From Whalleya microplaca (lineage: Eukaryota; Ascomycota; Sordariomycetes; Xylariales; Xylariaceae): 64,000 nt of DNA. This document shows, piece by piece, positions 1 through 11,140 of the stretch. The stretch is taken from the NCBI GenBank assembly GCA_022497155.1, contig MU385715.1, positions 558,001 through 622,000 on the forward strand, given 5' to 3'. The number at the start of each line of letters is the position of its first letter. The first letter of the stretch is position 1. The notes beneath the pieces were generated by a model. It saw only the letters and a list, made by a program, of their open reading frames with translations, was not told where the DNA came from and did not search any database. Position numbers and translations under genes: made by a program.

Positions 1-96
1 AGCGCGGACGAGCTGGGCCGGTGCACGCTGAGCCGCTTTGTGGACAGCCAGAGCTTTGCGCGGCAGGGTGGACACTGGGACTTGTGCTTTGATTGA
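1..96 (+). CDS. 3' end of a gene truncated by the window edge
   Basis: Frame 1 is open from base 1 to a TGA at 94-96 and gives the last 31 residues of a protein. The residues include two cysteines and end in WDLCFD. GC content is high up to the stop, then drops abruptly into AT-rich sequence with a GATT repeat, which is the expected edge of a coding exon in this genome. The family cannot be named from so short a tail. It could also be a shadow frame, but nothing competes with it. Confidence 0.45.
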   Translation, partial: SADELGRCTLSRFVDSQSFARQGGHWDLCFD

Positions 97-1343
97 TTGA
101 TTGACTGATTAATTGATCTGATCTGTACTCCATAGGCAGTTGGCGGGCGAGCGAAATGTCTCACAGCTAGATAATAATTCAACCCATTGATTGGGATGTG
201 ATTGACGGGTTTACACCATTGTCTAGTCTAATAGGTACGCGTTTGCTGAGCCGGCCTGTGAAACTCCAGTGCCCTGTATGGAGCACTTCACTTTGCTACG
301 CTATACAAGAATAGTATCAAATATAGACCTAGAGCCCCTGATTCGGTAGCCCCCCCTTTTTTGGACTATAGGTAACAAGGTAGTCTACGTAATAGTCAAT
401 TGTCATATTCAATTGTCATATTCACACTTTCCGATTGATATTCTAGTTGCTTAAGGATTCTCGTCACGAGGCAGATTTTCTGCCCAAATGCCTTGGGAAG
501 TGAGACATACAGGAGGCTGAGGAGTCGTACAGCACCATGCGACGGTTTTCATAGGCTTGTGGGGTGAGACAATTGAAACGATATTGAGGCTTGTTAGGTA
601 AGATGTCAGCATTATTCCCCCAGTCGGTGGTCGGTTTCCACCGCCTATCCTATCGCAGCTATCGATAATACTTAGTAAATTGACGCACGGCCCACTACAG
701 CCCCGATGCAACGTCATATTAGCGGCATTTTGATAGCTGCATGCATGCCTACCTACATATCAGCATATGTAGCTAGTAGGTACATACCTAGCCTACAGAA
801 ATACAGGCTATTGTCAGGTATGCATGTATGTACTAGCCTCTGCCAGAATGGATGGAAGGGCAGACAGAACGAGCAAAGCCCAGCCAAGCCCAGCAAAGCA
901 AGCAAACAGTAAACCAGCCGAAAAGCCCGATAGCGAGGACCAGTGAGAGCTGTCCATCAGCCTCAACTCCCACTGCTTCCCACTGCGAGTGTAAGACATA
1001 CACACAATACAACACACACACTCACATACCACACACAAACGTGGACAATAACCACCCTTCCACAACTCTTCCGTCTTCCATCGTCCTATGTTACAACCTT
1101 CATGACCCCACTGGAAGCTCCATCAAGCAGCTCCGCCACCCATTCTTTTTTTGGCTCTTCCTGTGCTGGTCTCCTGATAGACCCAGACACCCCGACCACC
1201 GACTGACTGGCTGGACTGACCGAACCGATCCGAACCGATCGATCTCGATCGACCGCTACATACCTAATAGGTAGCTCAGCTATTCCTATTAGCTAGCTAC
1301 ATTGTAGTATCATCGTCGACACCGACGATACACCGACCCGAAA
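97..1343. other. intergenic spacer, no gene seen
   Basis: The spacer starts with a (GATT)n-like run at about 89-124 and holds CA-rich simple sequence around 1005-1040. Short open frames on both strands have no recognisable domain and low-complexity composition. It presumably includes the promoter of the gene at 1344; I see no clear TATA box. Confidence 0.6.
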
Positions 1344-2448
1344 ATGGTCAGCCCTATCGGAACCTTCTTCATCGTCCTGTTCGTGCTGCTGGTCGTCGCG
1401 GCCATCGGCTGGGTCGTCTTCACACAGCTGCGCGCAAGGCGGTTAGGCGTAAGTCTTGCCCACTCCCTCACTCGTCCTATCCTATCAACGCCGAATCTCC
1501 TTTCTCGCGCATCATGCTGTCTCACTCCATTCACTCCACTTCCCCCCGTTCCGCCTAACCTACGCGACGGATATCACCGAGTGTTGTGCTATGATGCGCT
1601 ACGCTATCCACCCATCTCCTCGTCTCCCTGTCTCCCTGCCCTGCCTCCCTCTCTCCCTTCTCTCTCCCTTGTCACGATCAACCGCATTATGCGCTGCGCT
1701 ATGCTGCGCTTCTACCCACCCAACCCAACTCAACCTAAGTATCTAACCAACCGACTAACCCACACAACAGCTCCCCGCCCCACCGCTCTCATCCTACATA
1801 CCCTTCGCGCGGCCCGAGCCCTCGCCCTTCGCCGACCCGCCCCAACCATCCTCCTCCGGTGGCGGCATCGGGGGCTGGTTCCGCACCAAGTTCGCCGCGC
1901 TGCGCAACCGCCGCTCGGCGGCCGGCGCCTACGAGGGCCACAGCCTGAACGATAACAGCAATAGCCGCGCGCGCGGCGGCTCCTCCGGCCCCCTCGACCC
2001 CGACGATGCCTGGGACGTGCGCGTCGGCAACGAGGCCGATGTCCCGTACTACGAGGAGGCGGGCGGCGGGTACGAGCCGCCGCGGTCGGGACGCGGCGGG
2101 TATGGGGGTGGTGTGGGGGGCGCGAACCCGTACTCGAGCAACGCGTACGTCGGCTCCGGGTACCAGATGAACCTGGCGACGGCGGACGAGGAGAGGGGGC
2201 GCTCGCTGAGCCGGGGGCCCGCGGTCGTGGGAGGTGATGCGGGGAGTGGGGGCGGCGGGCTCAGGGGCGCGGCAGCGCGGAATCCGTTCGATGACGACGA
2301 TGCCGAGCCCAGCAACATCAGCCTCCGCGGCGTGAGCCCGCGGCCGATCGACACGGGCGCCGCGGGGAAGGCGAGGGGCGGCGCGCATGTGCATGGCGAT
2401 AGCCCGACGACGGCGGAGCGGAGGTCGATCTTTAGGGAGAATGTCTGA
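1344..2448 (+). CDS. single-pass membrane protein, conserved in filamentous fungi
   Basis: Two exons, 1344-1448 and 1771-2448, encode 260 aa. The donor is GTAAGT and the acceptor AACAG, with a GACTAACC branch site; the intron is phase 0 and long (322 nt). Residues 6-28 form one strong hydrophobic helix, followed by a basic RARRLG anchor, so the N terminus is probably outside or lumenal and the rest cytosolic. Most of the remainder is Gly/Ser/Asp-rich and disordered, with repeated aromatic-Gly patches. From memory, database homologues of this type carry the uninformative name acid phosphatase-like protein. I see no phosphatase motif (no RHGxR) and would not use that name. Function unknown. Confidence 0.8.
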
Positions 2449-4281
2449 TGTTGGGGGCTCGGCCTTCTGGAGTTGCAAGCGTTACATGGTATACGCGATC
2501 GAGCCCGGGATAATAATGATGGAGTGGGGGAAGGAACGGGCAGATACTCGCACACAAACACTCACACATATCCATACCTACATACCTACATACCTACAAG
2601 GAGAGATGAGACGGGGGAGCGAGGCAGAAGGCCTGCACCATTTTTGTCTAATCACGATGAGACGGAGGAAAGAAGAAGATGAAAAGAAGCGATGAGACGA
2701 AACGAAATGAACGGGACGAGAAATTCCTTGGGGCGCGGAGCTCACGCGCGCATGCATACACGCACGTTTGTTGGTCTGGCCACGGCACGACACAGAAAGA
2801 TTGCGGAGTTTCGGTTTCGGTTTCCGGTCGGTTACTTAGTTTTTATGAGATGAAGAAAAAAACTTCCTTCGTGTGCTCCTACACTTGGCTTGGCCCGAAT
2901 GAATGTCATTACAATGGCGGGCGTTCTTAGGAGGGAGGCAGGAGGGGGGAGAAGGGAGTTTCAGTTCAATATCAGGCTCGGTTTTTGCGGCTTCCTCTCC
3001 TGCTCTGCTCCCTTTTTTTTTTTTCTCTCTCTCTTTTTGATGACCTCGGTTGCATGTGGACTGATGACCTGTGCTTTGGGTGAATCGTAGTACATAAGTG
3101 ATAGCGATCTTGATGGATACGGTCGTTGGTGTAGGAAGCAGCAAGTGCTGTCTCCAGATATCCGTGGTAGTTCAGACGTCTAAAGAGACAACTATATTAG
3201 GGATCTATTTCCTAGTGGCCCTCTAGTCTCCCCTCCCAAGCTATATATGATATCTAACTCCGAAGCGTCAGGTCAAGATTGGGTTACCACGTAACGAGGT
3301 TCCCTTTGGAAACGTTGGTAGGTTTAGTGACGGCATGTGTTTGCTAGATGAGATGAGAGAACCAATAGTCTGTTACATTCCTCCAACGCAAGGCCTACAT
3401 GTAGGAGTTTAGAATTTAGGGGGTTTTATTCCTAATACTTCTCAAGCGGTGACCATTGGTGTTGTATATCTTGGATCTATCGTTTCCTGGCTCTCTGATA
3501 CTTTTAATGTGTCCAATCATGTAGATAAGTAATAGACGACCCTTATCTTAAGGTTTAGTAATGAGATGGAAGTGAGTCTTCGTTCACGGTACGGTAGACT
3601 GATTAAGAGTGATAGAATATAATCCAAGATATTGTGAGCTATAGCAGCTTAGTGGTAGCATTTAGATATGTTCGAAAGTTTGTTACTAATACGAAATTTA
3701 TTCAAGTTCAAATAAGAGGGAACTTAGCCCAAAAGTAAATATGATAAATCCATTCAAATATTTCCACCAAATAATAAATTCCTTCCATACGGTTATAATA
3801 AGGGCTGTGATTCAGGGCTTGGAATATATTAATTTCACTAATAATTCTCTAGGGCCTCTGAGAGTGCTTATGGTTCTAAGTTTCAATCTAAGCCTGAAGG
3901 TCCGCGACAGATCTTATATAGACCTGCTACCGCGGTACGTATTCCTGATACGTATCTAGTCTGTTGCCGACGTAGCCGCCGTCTGGTAATCATACCTTTT
4001 GTTAGGCAGTCATACATGTACATTCCAACAGTATCGAACAATACGGAACAGCACCTAATATATATACTCGTGCAGCATTCCTGCATCTCGTATAGCTTCC
4101 AACAAGTCTTGGCTCCAACCGCCGTGTGACAACGGTATAGTCAGTCTCATATTCGACGACTCCTATACTGACAGGGGCACAAACTCACACACGCTACTAA
4201 CTAGCTTCCTCTTCCATGAATAGAGTACGAATTATCAGATAGATGCCGTGTATATGCTAAACTCGTGTAGTTTCAACTAAG
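2449..4281. other. intergenic spacer, increasingly AT-rich
   Basis: About 2449-3100 is probably 3' UTR and flank of the preceding gene and contains an ATACCTAC microsatellite at 2573-2598. From about 3100 to 4280 the sequence becomes AT-rich and gene-free. The short open frames here show no recognisable domain. It may be decayed repeat DNA, but I cannot assign a family. Confidence 0.5.
2573..2598. repeat. TACC/TACA microsatellite
   Basis: A short tandem run of (ATACCTAC) units. Similar TACC/TACA runs recur at 15070-15116 and 38910-38938, so this is a genome-wide simple-sequence habit rather than a local element. Confidence 0.7.
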
Positions 4282-6236
4282 CTATATTAATTTGAAACTC
4301 TCTAGTTCTCTGTTTACCCAAAAGGCATCATAGAACTCCTGTTCGTGATATGTTCCACTGGATACTGAAAATCTGCCCAGAAGAACATAGCCTCCTCCAG
4401 ACGACCGTAGTATGTGTGGGCGCGAACTTCCCTTCAATAAGCATAGCAAGTCGTCGGGTTTGATCGTTCCATCCAATGATGTCATAAACAGAATCGTCCC
4501 ATCCGTGAGTAACACAATAGGGCATCGGAAGAATATTCGCATAATTTTCTTCTTGATACGAACATTCATACTGCTAAATTTCGTTTCAGGCAAAGTCCTC
4601 ATTGGGGTTGGTGGCAAAGTTAGACGACGATAAATTCGATGGTATGACTCAACATCGGCCTCAAAGTATTGACGTTGCGCGTTCATCATATCGTTGAAAA
4701 TGCTCTCGCTAGAAACACCCCTGATAATCAACGAGTGTAGTATAATCCGCTCTTCGACAGCTTTTATACGTTCACGTACATTTTCTGAGATTCCGGTATA
4801 AGCATCAAGGGAATCCTGGATAGCGGCGAGTTTAAGGCCGAGTATTTGTAGAGATCGTCTATCTGGTGAAATAGACAACTGTGGTCGAGGCATTTGGGGC
4901 ATATTGTTAGTGGGTACAAGATAACGAAAATCAGGAACCCACGATGGCACATTTTGGAGGTCGTTTTTATAATAGCGAAACAATCTTAAATCCGGAGCAT
5001 GTTCGAGAATGAAGACCGTGTATTGCCAGTATACATCCTCAAATGACAGGTGATAATTGGGTGTCAGTACCGCCGGTAGGTCCCTACCGCGTAGGGACTT
5101 TGCCAGACCTAAGATGCCATATATTTGGTCGACTGGGTGCGTGGATGTCTTGCCGCCGGCTAACATGATGACCTTCAGCAAAAGTTCTGCCATGCCCTTG
5201 AGATCGTCTTCTGGCTCTTCCAAAAGCTCATGTCGTAATTCATAACCTCTCTCATAGTTCCACCAATGTAACTGCGATATACGGTCAAGTCTCGACCACC
5301 CCGATAAAACGAGCAAATGCTGATGTGCCCGCGAAAGAGTCTCTAAAAAGAAGTGTAAATCAAATGTTTCAACTGAATGATGACCGACGGAAAAAAAAAA
5401 AATGATGTGTTCCCCAAGCAAGCTTCCTGTATCGTCCTGGTCCTCTGAAACCATCCATGGCGCAATAACTTCATGGCAGTCCCGAGTATGGGGACATGAT
5501 ATCGACCGAGATGCCTGTGTAGTATGATAAGCTGATTTTGCTCGTCTTCTTCCGTCAAGGCTTCATCCGAGAAAGCTTTGGCCATTCGAAAGAGATTTTC
5601 AATGGCACGGTCTGTTACCGACGCCTTCGACAACTGGCCCAGCCGCATGTCTTTCCTTGATATCACTGAGTAAGAAATCGACGCGATCTTTCGAGACAAT
5701 CGCTTTACAACGTTCTGTTCTGGTAATGAAGGCAATCCCAGCCAGATTATGACTATAAAGCTTTTCGCGTATATGTCGCTCATGCGTGGTACTTGGATAG
5801 ACTTTTCGTCCAGGTCATCTTGGTTGATGCAGATAGCGTCGGCCCAATAATACTCGAAACAATCGGCTTCATCATCCAACTGCCTCAACTGGTATAAAGC
5901 TGAGTAGAGACCTCCAGTGACTGTGAACGGTTGACCTTCTAGTATGATATCTTCAGTATCTGTGGGGTCTCCCCAAACATAGGAGAGGGCACCGAAACAG
6001 AGTGTCCGGTCCTGGTCCCCTTGATCCAGGGGTACTAGGTCAAGCACACACTCAATTTCATCGTCATCTGATCCAGGCAAGATTTGAAGTAATCGAATAT
6101 CGGTGCCTTCTAGCTTCTGGTAAGGATATGCTGGTACCCTCCGAGGCTGTCGCTGTCTCTGGGTTTCCTCTTCTGTTGATGACTTCGTCTTCCGTAACTT
6201 CGACTTGATAGGTCTAATCAGCGAATCTAGACGCAT
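4282..6236 (-). pseudogene. HET-domain protein, frameshifted (het-like pseudogene or sequencing error)
   Basis: Two overlapping minus-strand frames, 6236-5343 and 5454-4282, together cover one HET protein of about 650 aa, close to the 645 aa of the neighbour at 7268-9205. The first frame carries the HET core: ALSYVWG (residues 83-89), YWADAICINQDD (130-141), VPRMSDIY and the QEACL block. The reading frame then breaks at a run of twelve A on the plus strand (5391-5402). A net change of +1 or -2 nt there joins it to the second frame, which continues with the same C-terminal layout as the neighbour. HET proteins trigger programmed cell death after non-self recognition in hyphal fusion. The normally conserved Trp just before QEA is Arg here, which hints at real decay. 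An assembly or sequencing slip in the homopolymer cannot be excluded. Confidence 0.75.
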
Positions 6237-7267
6237 GTTGGACTAGTATACTTCGTAATGAAGACACTTCAAGTCTTCTCAAGATGTGCGAAGTCATGTC
6301 CTTTTGAATTCCATGGAGTTGGTTTCATGACGAGGTGAGGCGGAGCAGCTTGTAGGCGCGCGCTCGAATGTAACGTTAGTAGCCAATCACTTCACTTACC
6401 GGGAACGATTTTTGAGGCCTCTGAACTAAACCTAGGTAGTTGGACAATGCTGCCTATTCTCGCAGTAGTCCGGTTTCGATTATTATAGAACCCTGGCAAT
6501 GGAAACTAACGGAGAGTCGAAACTCAAGAGCCGATTTCGATATCCCTGTAAGCGCCGCCTCCAGTATATATTTACAATTTATACACTTGCTATGCTCTTG
6601 AGCCTTGATAAATGATCGACACGGGTCACTGCCTACTGCGTAACATACATGTACACTGAAACGGCGAAATTATCTCTAAATGACCATCTGATCTTCTATT
6701 CAAATGTTTTATTATCATGGTATTGCGACTATGTGAATATTATATTAAATCCATATATTCGAAGCGATATTGTCGTATTGACTTGCAGCTTTTGACTGCC
6801 ACTTTTGACTTCAACTCTATGATATAATACATCGTCTAGTTTATACGAGGTCTATACGAACTACATCACTGAATACGCGACTGAGTGCATATACGTCCTT
6901 GATAACCTAAGTTATTACCCCCTTAATTGTTACATTTGCGTCATTAAGGTTACTGATCTATGTATACTCCCTTTGCGCACGCATACTGCCAAGGGCTGCA
7001 CCTTTATCACTGCCTACTGAATAACAAGATTAGATCCAGATGATACATCCATATGCCCTTGTAGTGGACAGCTTACCTTGATAGGACTCGTGGTATTTCA
7101 AAAAGAATAAGCTATTAGGATGGATTCCAACCCAAATATATGATTGATATTTGTTGCAACTATCTCATCCAAGTATTTGGTTATTTCTACATTGACCCAA
7201 GACCCAAGACCTCCTATACCAAGAAATCATGTAGTGACAATATGCATCACTAGACTTATACAATGCT
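6237..7267. other. AT-rich spacer between the two HET genes
   Basis: This 1 kb spacer holds no supported gene. It must include the promoter of the broken HET gene (start at 6236) and the 3' end of the intact one (stop at 7268). It is AT-rich and has no clear repeat structure visible by eye. Confidence 0.5.
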
Positions 7268-9205
7268 CTATACCAATCTGAATTCCCTCACTTCTCTGTC
7301 GGTCCAGAAGTCATCGCCAAATTCCTCCTGATCGAATGTCCCGCTCCTAATTTTACATTGGCTCACAAATGTATAGGCTTCGCCCGACGGTCGCACGAGG
7401 CTCGGCATCGGTGCTCCCTTAAATATACACACCAGATCTCCCGGCCTTACATCAGCATCGTACCTGTTCACGGTGATAATAGTACCATCCGGAAGAAGTA
7501 AAAATTGACGACGGATTTCGCACTTGATGCAATCCTCCCTAAAGTACTCAAAATTCGTAACATTCCGCTTTGCGGGCCTAGATTTCTCGGTACAGACGGG
7601 TTCGCTGAGACGGCGGAAGACACGGCGTAATGAAGGGATGCCTCCTTCATCCAAAAGCTCGACTACAACCATGAACAGGCTGTCTAGCGTCTCTTCGTAG
7701 CCAATTCCCCTTAAAGTCGCAGAAGGTCTGATGATTCGCTCCTCGATATCCTTGATGCGTCTTGCTACGCCGTCTGATATCATCTCCCGGGTTATTTCTG
7801 TATCCGCTGCAATGCATCTGGGAATATAATCGCAGAAAGTTCCCAGTGATATCCCTTGTACTGTAAGTATTCGTTTATCGGGAGAAACGGATACGGTCGC
7901 CTCACGTCTAAACCCGGGGCCGTGATGGATGGATCGAAAGTCAGGGACCCAGGATGGAGCGTCACGAAGCCGATTATTGTCGCAGTTTAGCAACCGTAAG
8001 TCTCCAGTGGCATCGAACAAGTAAGCAGCACAGTTCCAATATACCTCATCGCAGGAGTGTGTATAGTCCGGTCTAAGCCCTGCTGGTAACTCTCCGCCTT
8101 TAATAGATCTTAGTAGACCTACTAACCCGTAGATCTGATCCCTAGGATCGGAGGATTGCTTTTTCGTTGCAATGGCGTATAGTCTGATGAATATCTCCGC
8201 TGGCTCCTTCCGTCTCAGATTGTTTTCGCTGTCTGAATCTACGAGAATGTGACGGAATATTTCATCCATCAGAGTGACGGCAACCACCCTTCCGCTTCCA
8301 GGCATCGTAAATACGAATCTGTGCTGCATGCGTAATATCTTGAAGAAAAACATGAACTGGTCCATATCGAGTCTATGACCCCCAGCATATAGCGTTACAT
8401 TCGGCTTAAGGCACGCTTCTTGAAAGGTCCAAACCCTTGAAAACCATGGTCTCCCTAATAATTCCATAACTGCCCGTACCATAACAGGGTAAGAGCTACC
8501 TAGCACAGAACTAATCACAATATTGTCATCTTCATCAACTGGGTCCCACTCAAGCCACATTGAAGCAGCTTTATCGAACAGATCCTTGATCACGTTGTCC
8601 GGTGATGGCCCTTTCGGGTCAAGGGCTTTGTCCAGACATTCCGTTGGTGTCCGGCGCCGGAACAAGGTAGCTGTTTGAAAAACGCGTTTGATAATACCGC
8701 CTGCGGGCGGACCATTGGGCCCTAGCCAGGCAAGGACCAACACGCCTAATTGATATATGTCCACCATTCGCGGTACCAGTCGTGATTTTTCAGCGCTGTT
8801 GTCTTGGTCCATACAGATGGCATCAACCCAGTAGTACTGTCCGATATCTCCGACATCAGGACATTGTCGAAACTGGTACAATGCTTCATATAGATTCTTA
8901 GTCACCTGAAAAGGCATTCCTTCCAGTAAGATAGTCCTCTTCTCGTTTGCGTTGCCCCAGACATAGGACACTGCGTAGTAGAAGGGTCTCGGGCTCTCAG
9001 GCACTTGGTCAAGGACACACTCGATGCAACCCGTTCCTGGTAGGATCCTGAGCAATCTGATTTCTTTATCAGGGAGCTCTCGATAGGGGTATGCCGGTAT
9101 TCGATCAGAAAATGAGTTCACATCCGTTGTGCTTCCATCTATCGACAACGGCCTTGTCTTCTGATAAGTCGACTTGAAACGTCGAGTCAATGTCTTAATT
9201 CGCAT
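7268..9205 (-). CDS. heterokaryon-incompatibility (HET) domain protein
   Basis: One uninterrupted 645-aa frame. The HET domain spans about residues 40-270, with YAVSYVWG (77-84), YYWVDAICMDQD (124-135), VPRMVDIY and the RVWTFQEACL block (257-266). The C-terminal half has no recognised NACHT, WD or ankyrin module and matches the architecture HET plus conserved fungal tail. Proteins of this family act in allorecognition: when activated they cause death of fused cells. The neighbour at 4282-6236 has the same orientation, length and block order, so the two look like an old tandem duplication that has diverged strongly. The ATG at 9205 is followed by a basic stretch that aligns with the start of the neighbour (MR..L.R..KS), supporting the start. 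A perfect inverted repeat lies 114 nt upstream. Confidence 0.9.
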   Translation of the reverse strand: MRIKTLTRRFKSTYQKTRPLSIDGSTTDVNSFSDRIPAYPYRELPDKEIRLLRILPGTGCIECVLDQVPESPRPFYYAVSYVWGNANEKRTILLEGMPFQVTKNLYEALYQFRQCPDVGDIGQYYWVDAICMDQDNSAEKSRLVPRMVDIYQLGVLVLAWLGPNGPPAGGIIKRVFQTATLFRRRTPTECLDKALDPKGPSPDNVIKDLFDKAASMWLEWDPVDEDDNIVISSVLGSSYPVMVRAVMELLGRPWFSRVWTFQEACLKPNVTLYAGGHRLDMDQFMFFFKILRMQHRFVFTMPGSGRVVAVTLMDEIFRHILVDSDSENNLRRKEPAEIFIRLYAIATKKQSSDPRDQIYGLVGLLRSIKGGELPAGLRPDYTHSCDEVYWNCAAYLFDATGDLRLLNCDNNRLRDAPSWVPDFRSIHHGPGFRREATVSVSPDKRILTVQGISLGTFCDYIPRCIAADTEITREMISDGVARRIKDIEERIIRPSATLRGIGYEETLDSLFMVVVELLDEGGIPSLRRVFRRLSEPVCTEKSRPAKRNVTNFEYFREDCIKCEIRRQFLLLPDGTIITVNRYDADVRPGDLVCIFKGAPMPSLVRPSGEAYTFVSQCKIRSGTFDQEEFGDDFWTDREVREFRLV

Positions 9206-10253
9206 CGCGAGGGTTTAGGTATGCAGAGCTCAAAACATAATTGTCCTCGTAACACAGAGGACCGCTGCAAATTTATAACAGCACCAAAATTGCTAACGCG
9301 GTTGAAAGATGCAGCGTGTTGGCTGGCAGTGCAATGCTGCCAGCCAATGAATCTGCAGCCATAGCCGCCGACGGGATGCCTCTAGAAATGATAATTGAAG
9401 TGCCACGGCTATTCCGTATAGTCTGAAACATTGCCTACTTTCAGGTAGCGATAGATCCACCAGCTCAATGCTGGAATGCTGGGATGTTGCAGGCAACAAA
9501 ATCTCCGCAATTCATTCATAATCCAGGAAGGTAATAGTTCAATTATTTACGTCGGTCTCTTCTACCCTCTCCACTCAATTATAAACTTAGGCTTGTACTC
9601 CGTACATACATGTAAAATGTAATAGCGGAGATTGACTGAAAGCAGATATTAGCTCTAAGCCATGTTGCATGCCCTGAGATATCGTGTAAAATTTAGTTAG
9701 ACCCTGCCTTGAACCGCATAACTGAGAGTTGTTACAGTCGACAGGTTTATTCTCTATGTGTAATGTGTTGAACATTCTCGCCACTTTTCACATAAGGTAA
9801 AGGTTAACTTCTCAGACTGACTCTATGGAGTATGGTAGGGCCCCATATGTTCATATACATAAATGCTTAGCTTATACATGTATACATGTTAACCTACGGA
9901 GCACTGCAGTAACGCAGAGTAGATGCGTACATTACCTAAGTTATGTAAGTACATACAGACCGCCTTGCATACAGCCTAACCTACGTAGATAGTGGACATC
10001 CTAAAAAATCCCGCTGCTGCCCCGCCTTCCATGTAGGCACATGCCTACTACCTTACATACATACATACTAAGCTAAGTAGTTATGCTGTAAGCTGGACTA
10101 TCTAATCTTTCCTAGTTCAAGCACTCCGCCTATTCATCATTTGATCACAACTCGACTGTGTTCCTCACTCATCTCAACCCGGCGCGTGGATTATTGACCA
10201 TTGCAACGCCAGCTTCATCCATCCGCACCTGTGCGCTACAGTCATCAGTACCA
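9206..10253. other. intergenic spacer with an inverted repeat
   Basis: Divergent spacer between the HET gene (minus) and the Lso2-like gene (plus). It contains the inverted repeat at 9319-9347 and TACATACA-type simple sequence near 10050-10075. The short ORFs in it have no recognisable domain. Confidence 0.5.
9319..9347. repeat. perfect 11-bp inverted repeat, 7-nt loop
   Basis: TTGGCTGGCAG at 9319-9329 is the exact reverse complement of CTGCCAGCCAA at 9337-9347, with a 7-nt spacer. It lies 114-142 nt upstream of the HET gene start on the minus strand, so it falls in the promoter or 5' UTR. It could be a protein-binding palindrome, a hairpin in the leader, or chance. Confidence 0.6.
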
Positions 10254-11140
10254 ATGGGGAAGAAGGGCGGCGAGAACAGCAGGAAGGCCGCTGGTCAGGC
10301 CCGGAAGGCCGATGCCGCTGCCAGTAAGAAGGCTGCCGAGGATTCCAAGAAAGCAGCAGCAGAGGACGCCGAGTGGCAGAAGGGAGCCAAAAGCAATGCG
10401 AAGAAGTAAGCCCACCGATCAAACACCAGTTTCCAGTATCGCAGTCTTCATTACCTCGATCCGTTCTCCGTGCACACCCAATAGTTATCCGATATACCAT
10501 TGCATGCATCTTCCCATAGCAATTCCATCCGCTGCGATTAGTAATGACACTACTTTGCTCGGCGTCAAATCTCGAAGGTCAAAGACGCTAATGTGTATAT
10601 AGGGAAGCAGAAGCCGCGAAGAAAGCCGAGCAAGCCCGGAAGAAGGCTGAACGAGAGGCTGCGCTTGCCGAAGAAGAGAAGAGTTTGCCAAGTCGAGCAG
10701 CGCCCAAGAACACCAAAACAGCCGTCAAGAAGACTAATCCAAGTCGAGGAGGCATCGATTCAGCACTCGCGCAGGCCTCAGAGCCCTCAGAGCCCTCACA
10801 GAAGGCATTAAATGCTAGAAGTGTAGGAGAGGCACTTGATATATTCAAGATAACGGATGAAAAGAAAGAAGCCGTTAAAGTCGACAGACATCCCGAAAGA
10901 AGGGCAGGAGCCGCATTGGCTGCATTCACAGAAAGGAGACTACAAGAGATGAGGGAAGACGGAACCGCGAAAGTGTTGAATCGTAGGGCTAGACTGCGAC
11001 AAATCACGGAAGAATTCGAGAAGAGCCCGGAAAACCCAAAGCATGGCCTACATGTCAAACACAACGCTACGCAGGAAGAGATTCGAGCAGTTAGGGAGGA
11101 GGAGTTGGCAAGAACTGAAGCTATACTTACAGGGAACTAG
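10254..11140 (+). CDS. Lso2/CCDC124-like ribosome-associated protein
   Basis: Exons 10254-10405 and 10603-11140 give 229 aa; GT donor inside an AAG codon, TATAG acceptor, GCTAAT branch site. The N terminus MGKKGGENS, followed by a long Lys/Ala/Glu helix (residues about 8-90), is the hallmark of the CCDC124/Lso2 family. The C-terminal part with ALDIFKIT, RRAGAALAAFTERRLQEM and KHGLHVKHNATQEEI corresponds to the former DUF1014 core. By family knowledge these proteins bind idle 80S ribosomes near the mRNA channel and help recovery from stationary phase or stress. The frame is open upstream to 10158, but the start at 10254 begins the conserved MGKK motif and was chosen for that reason. Confidence 0.9.
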
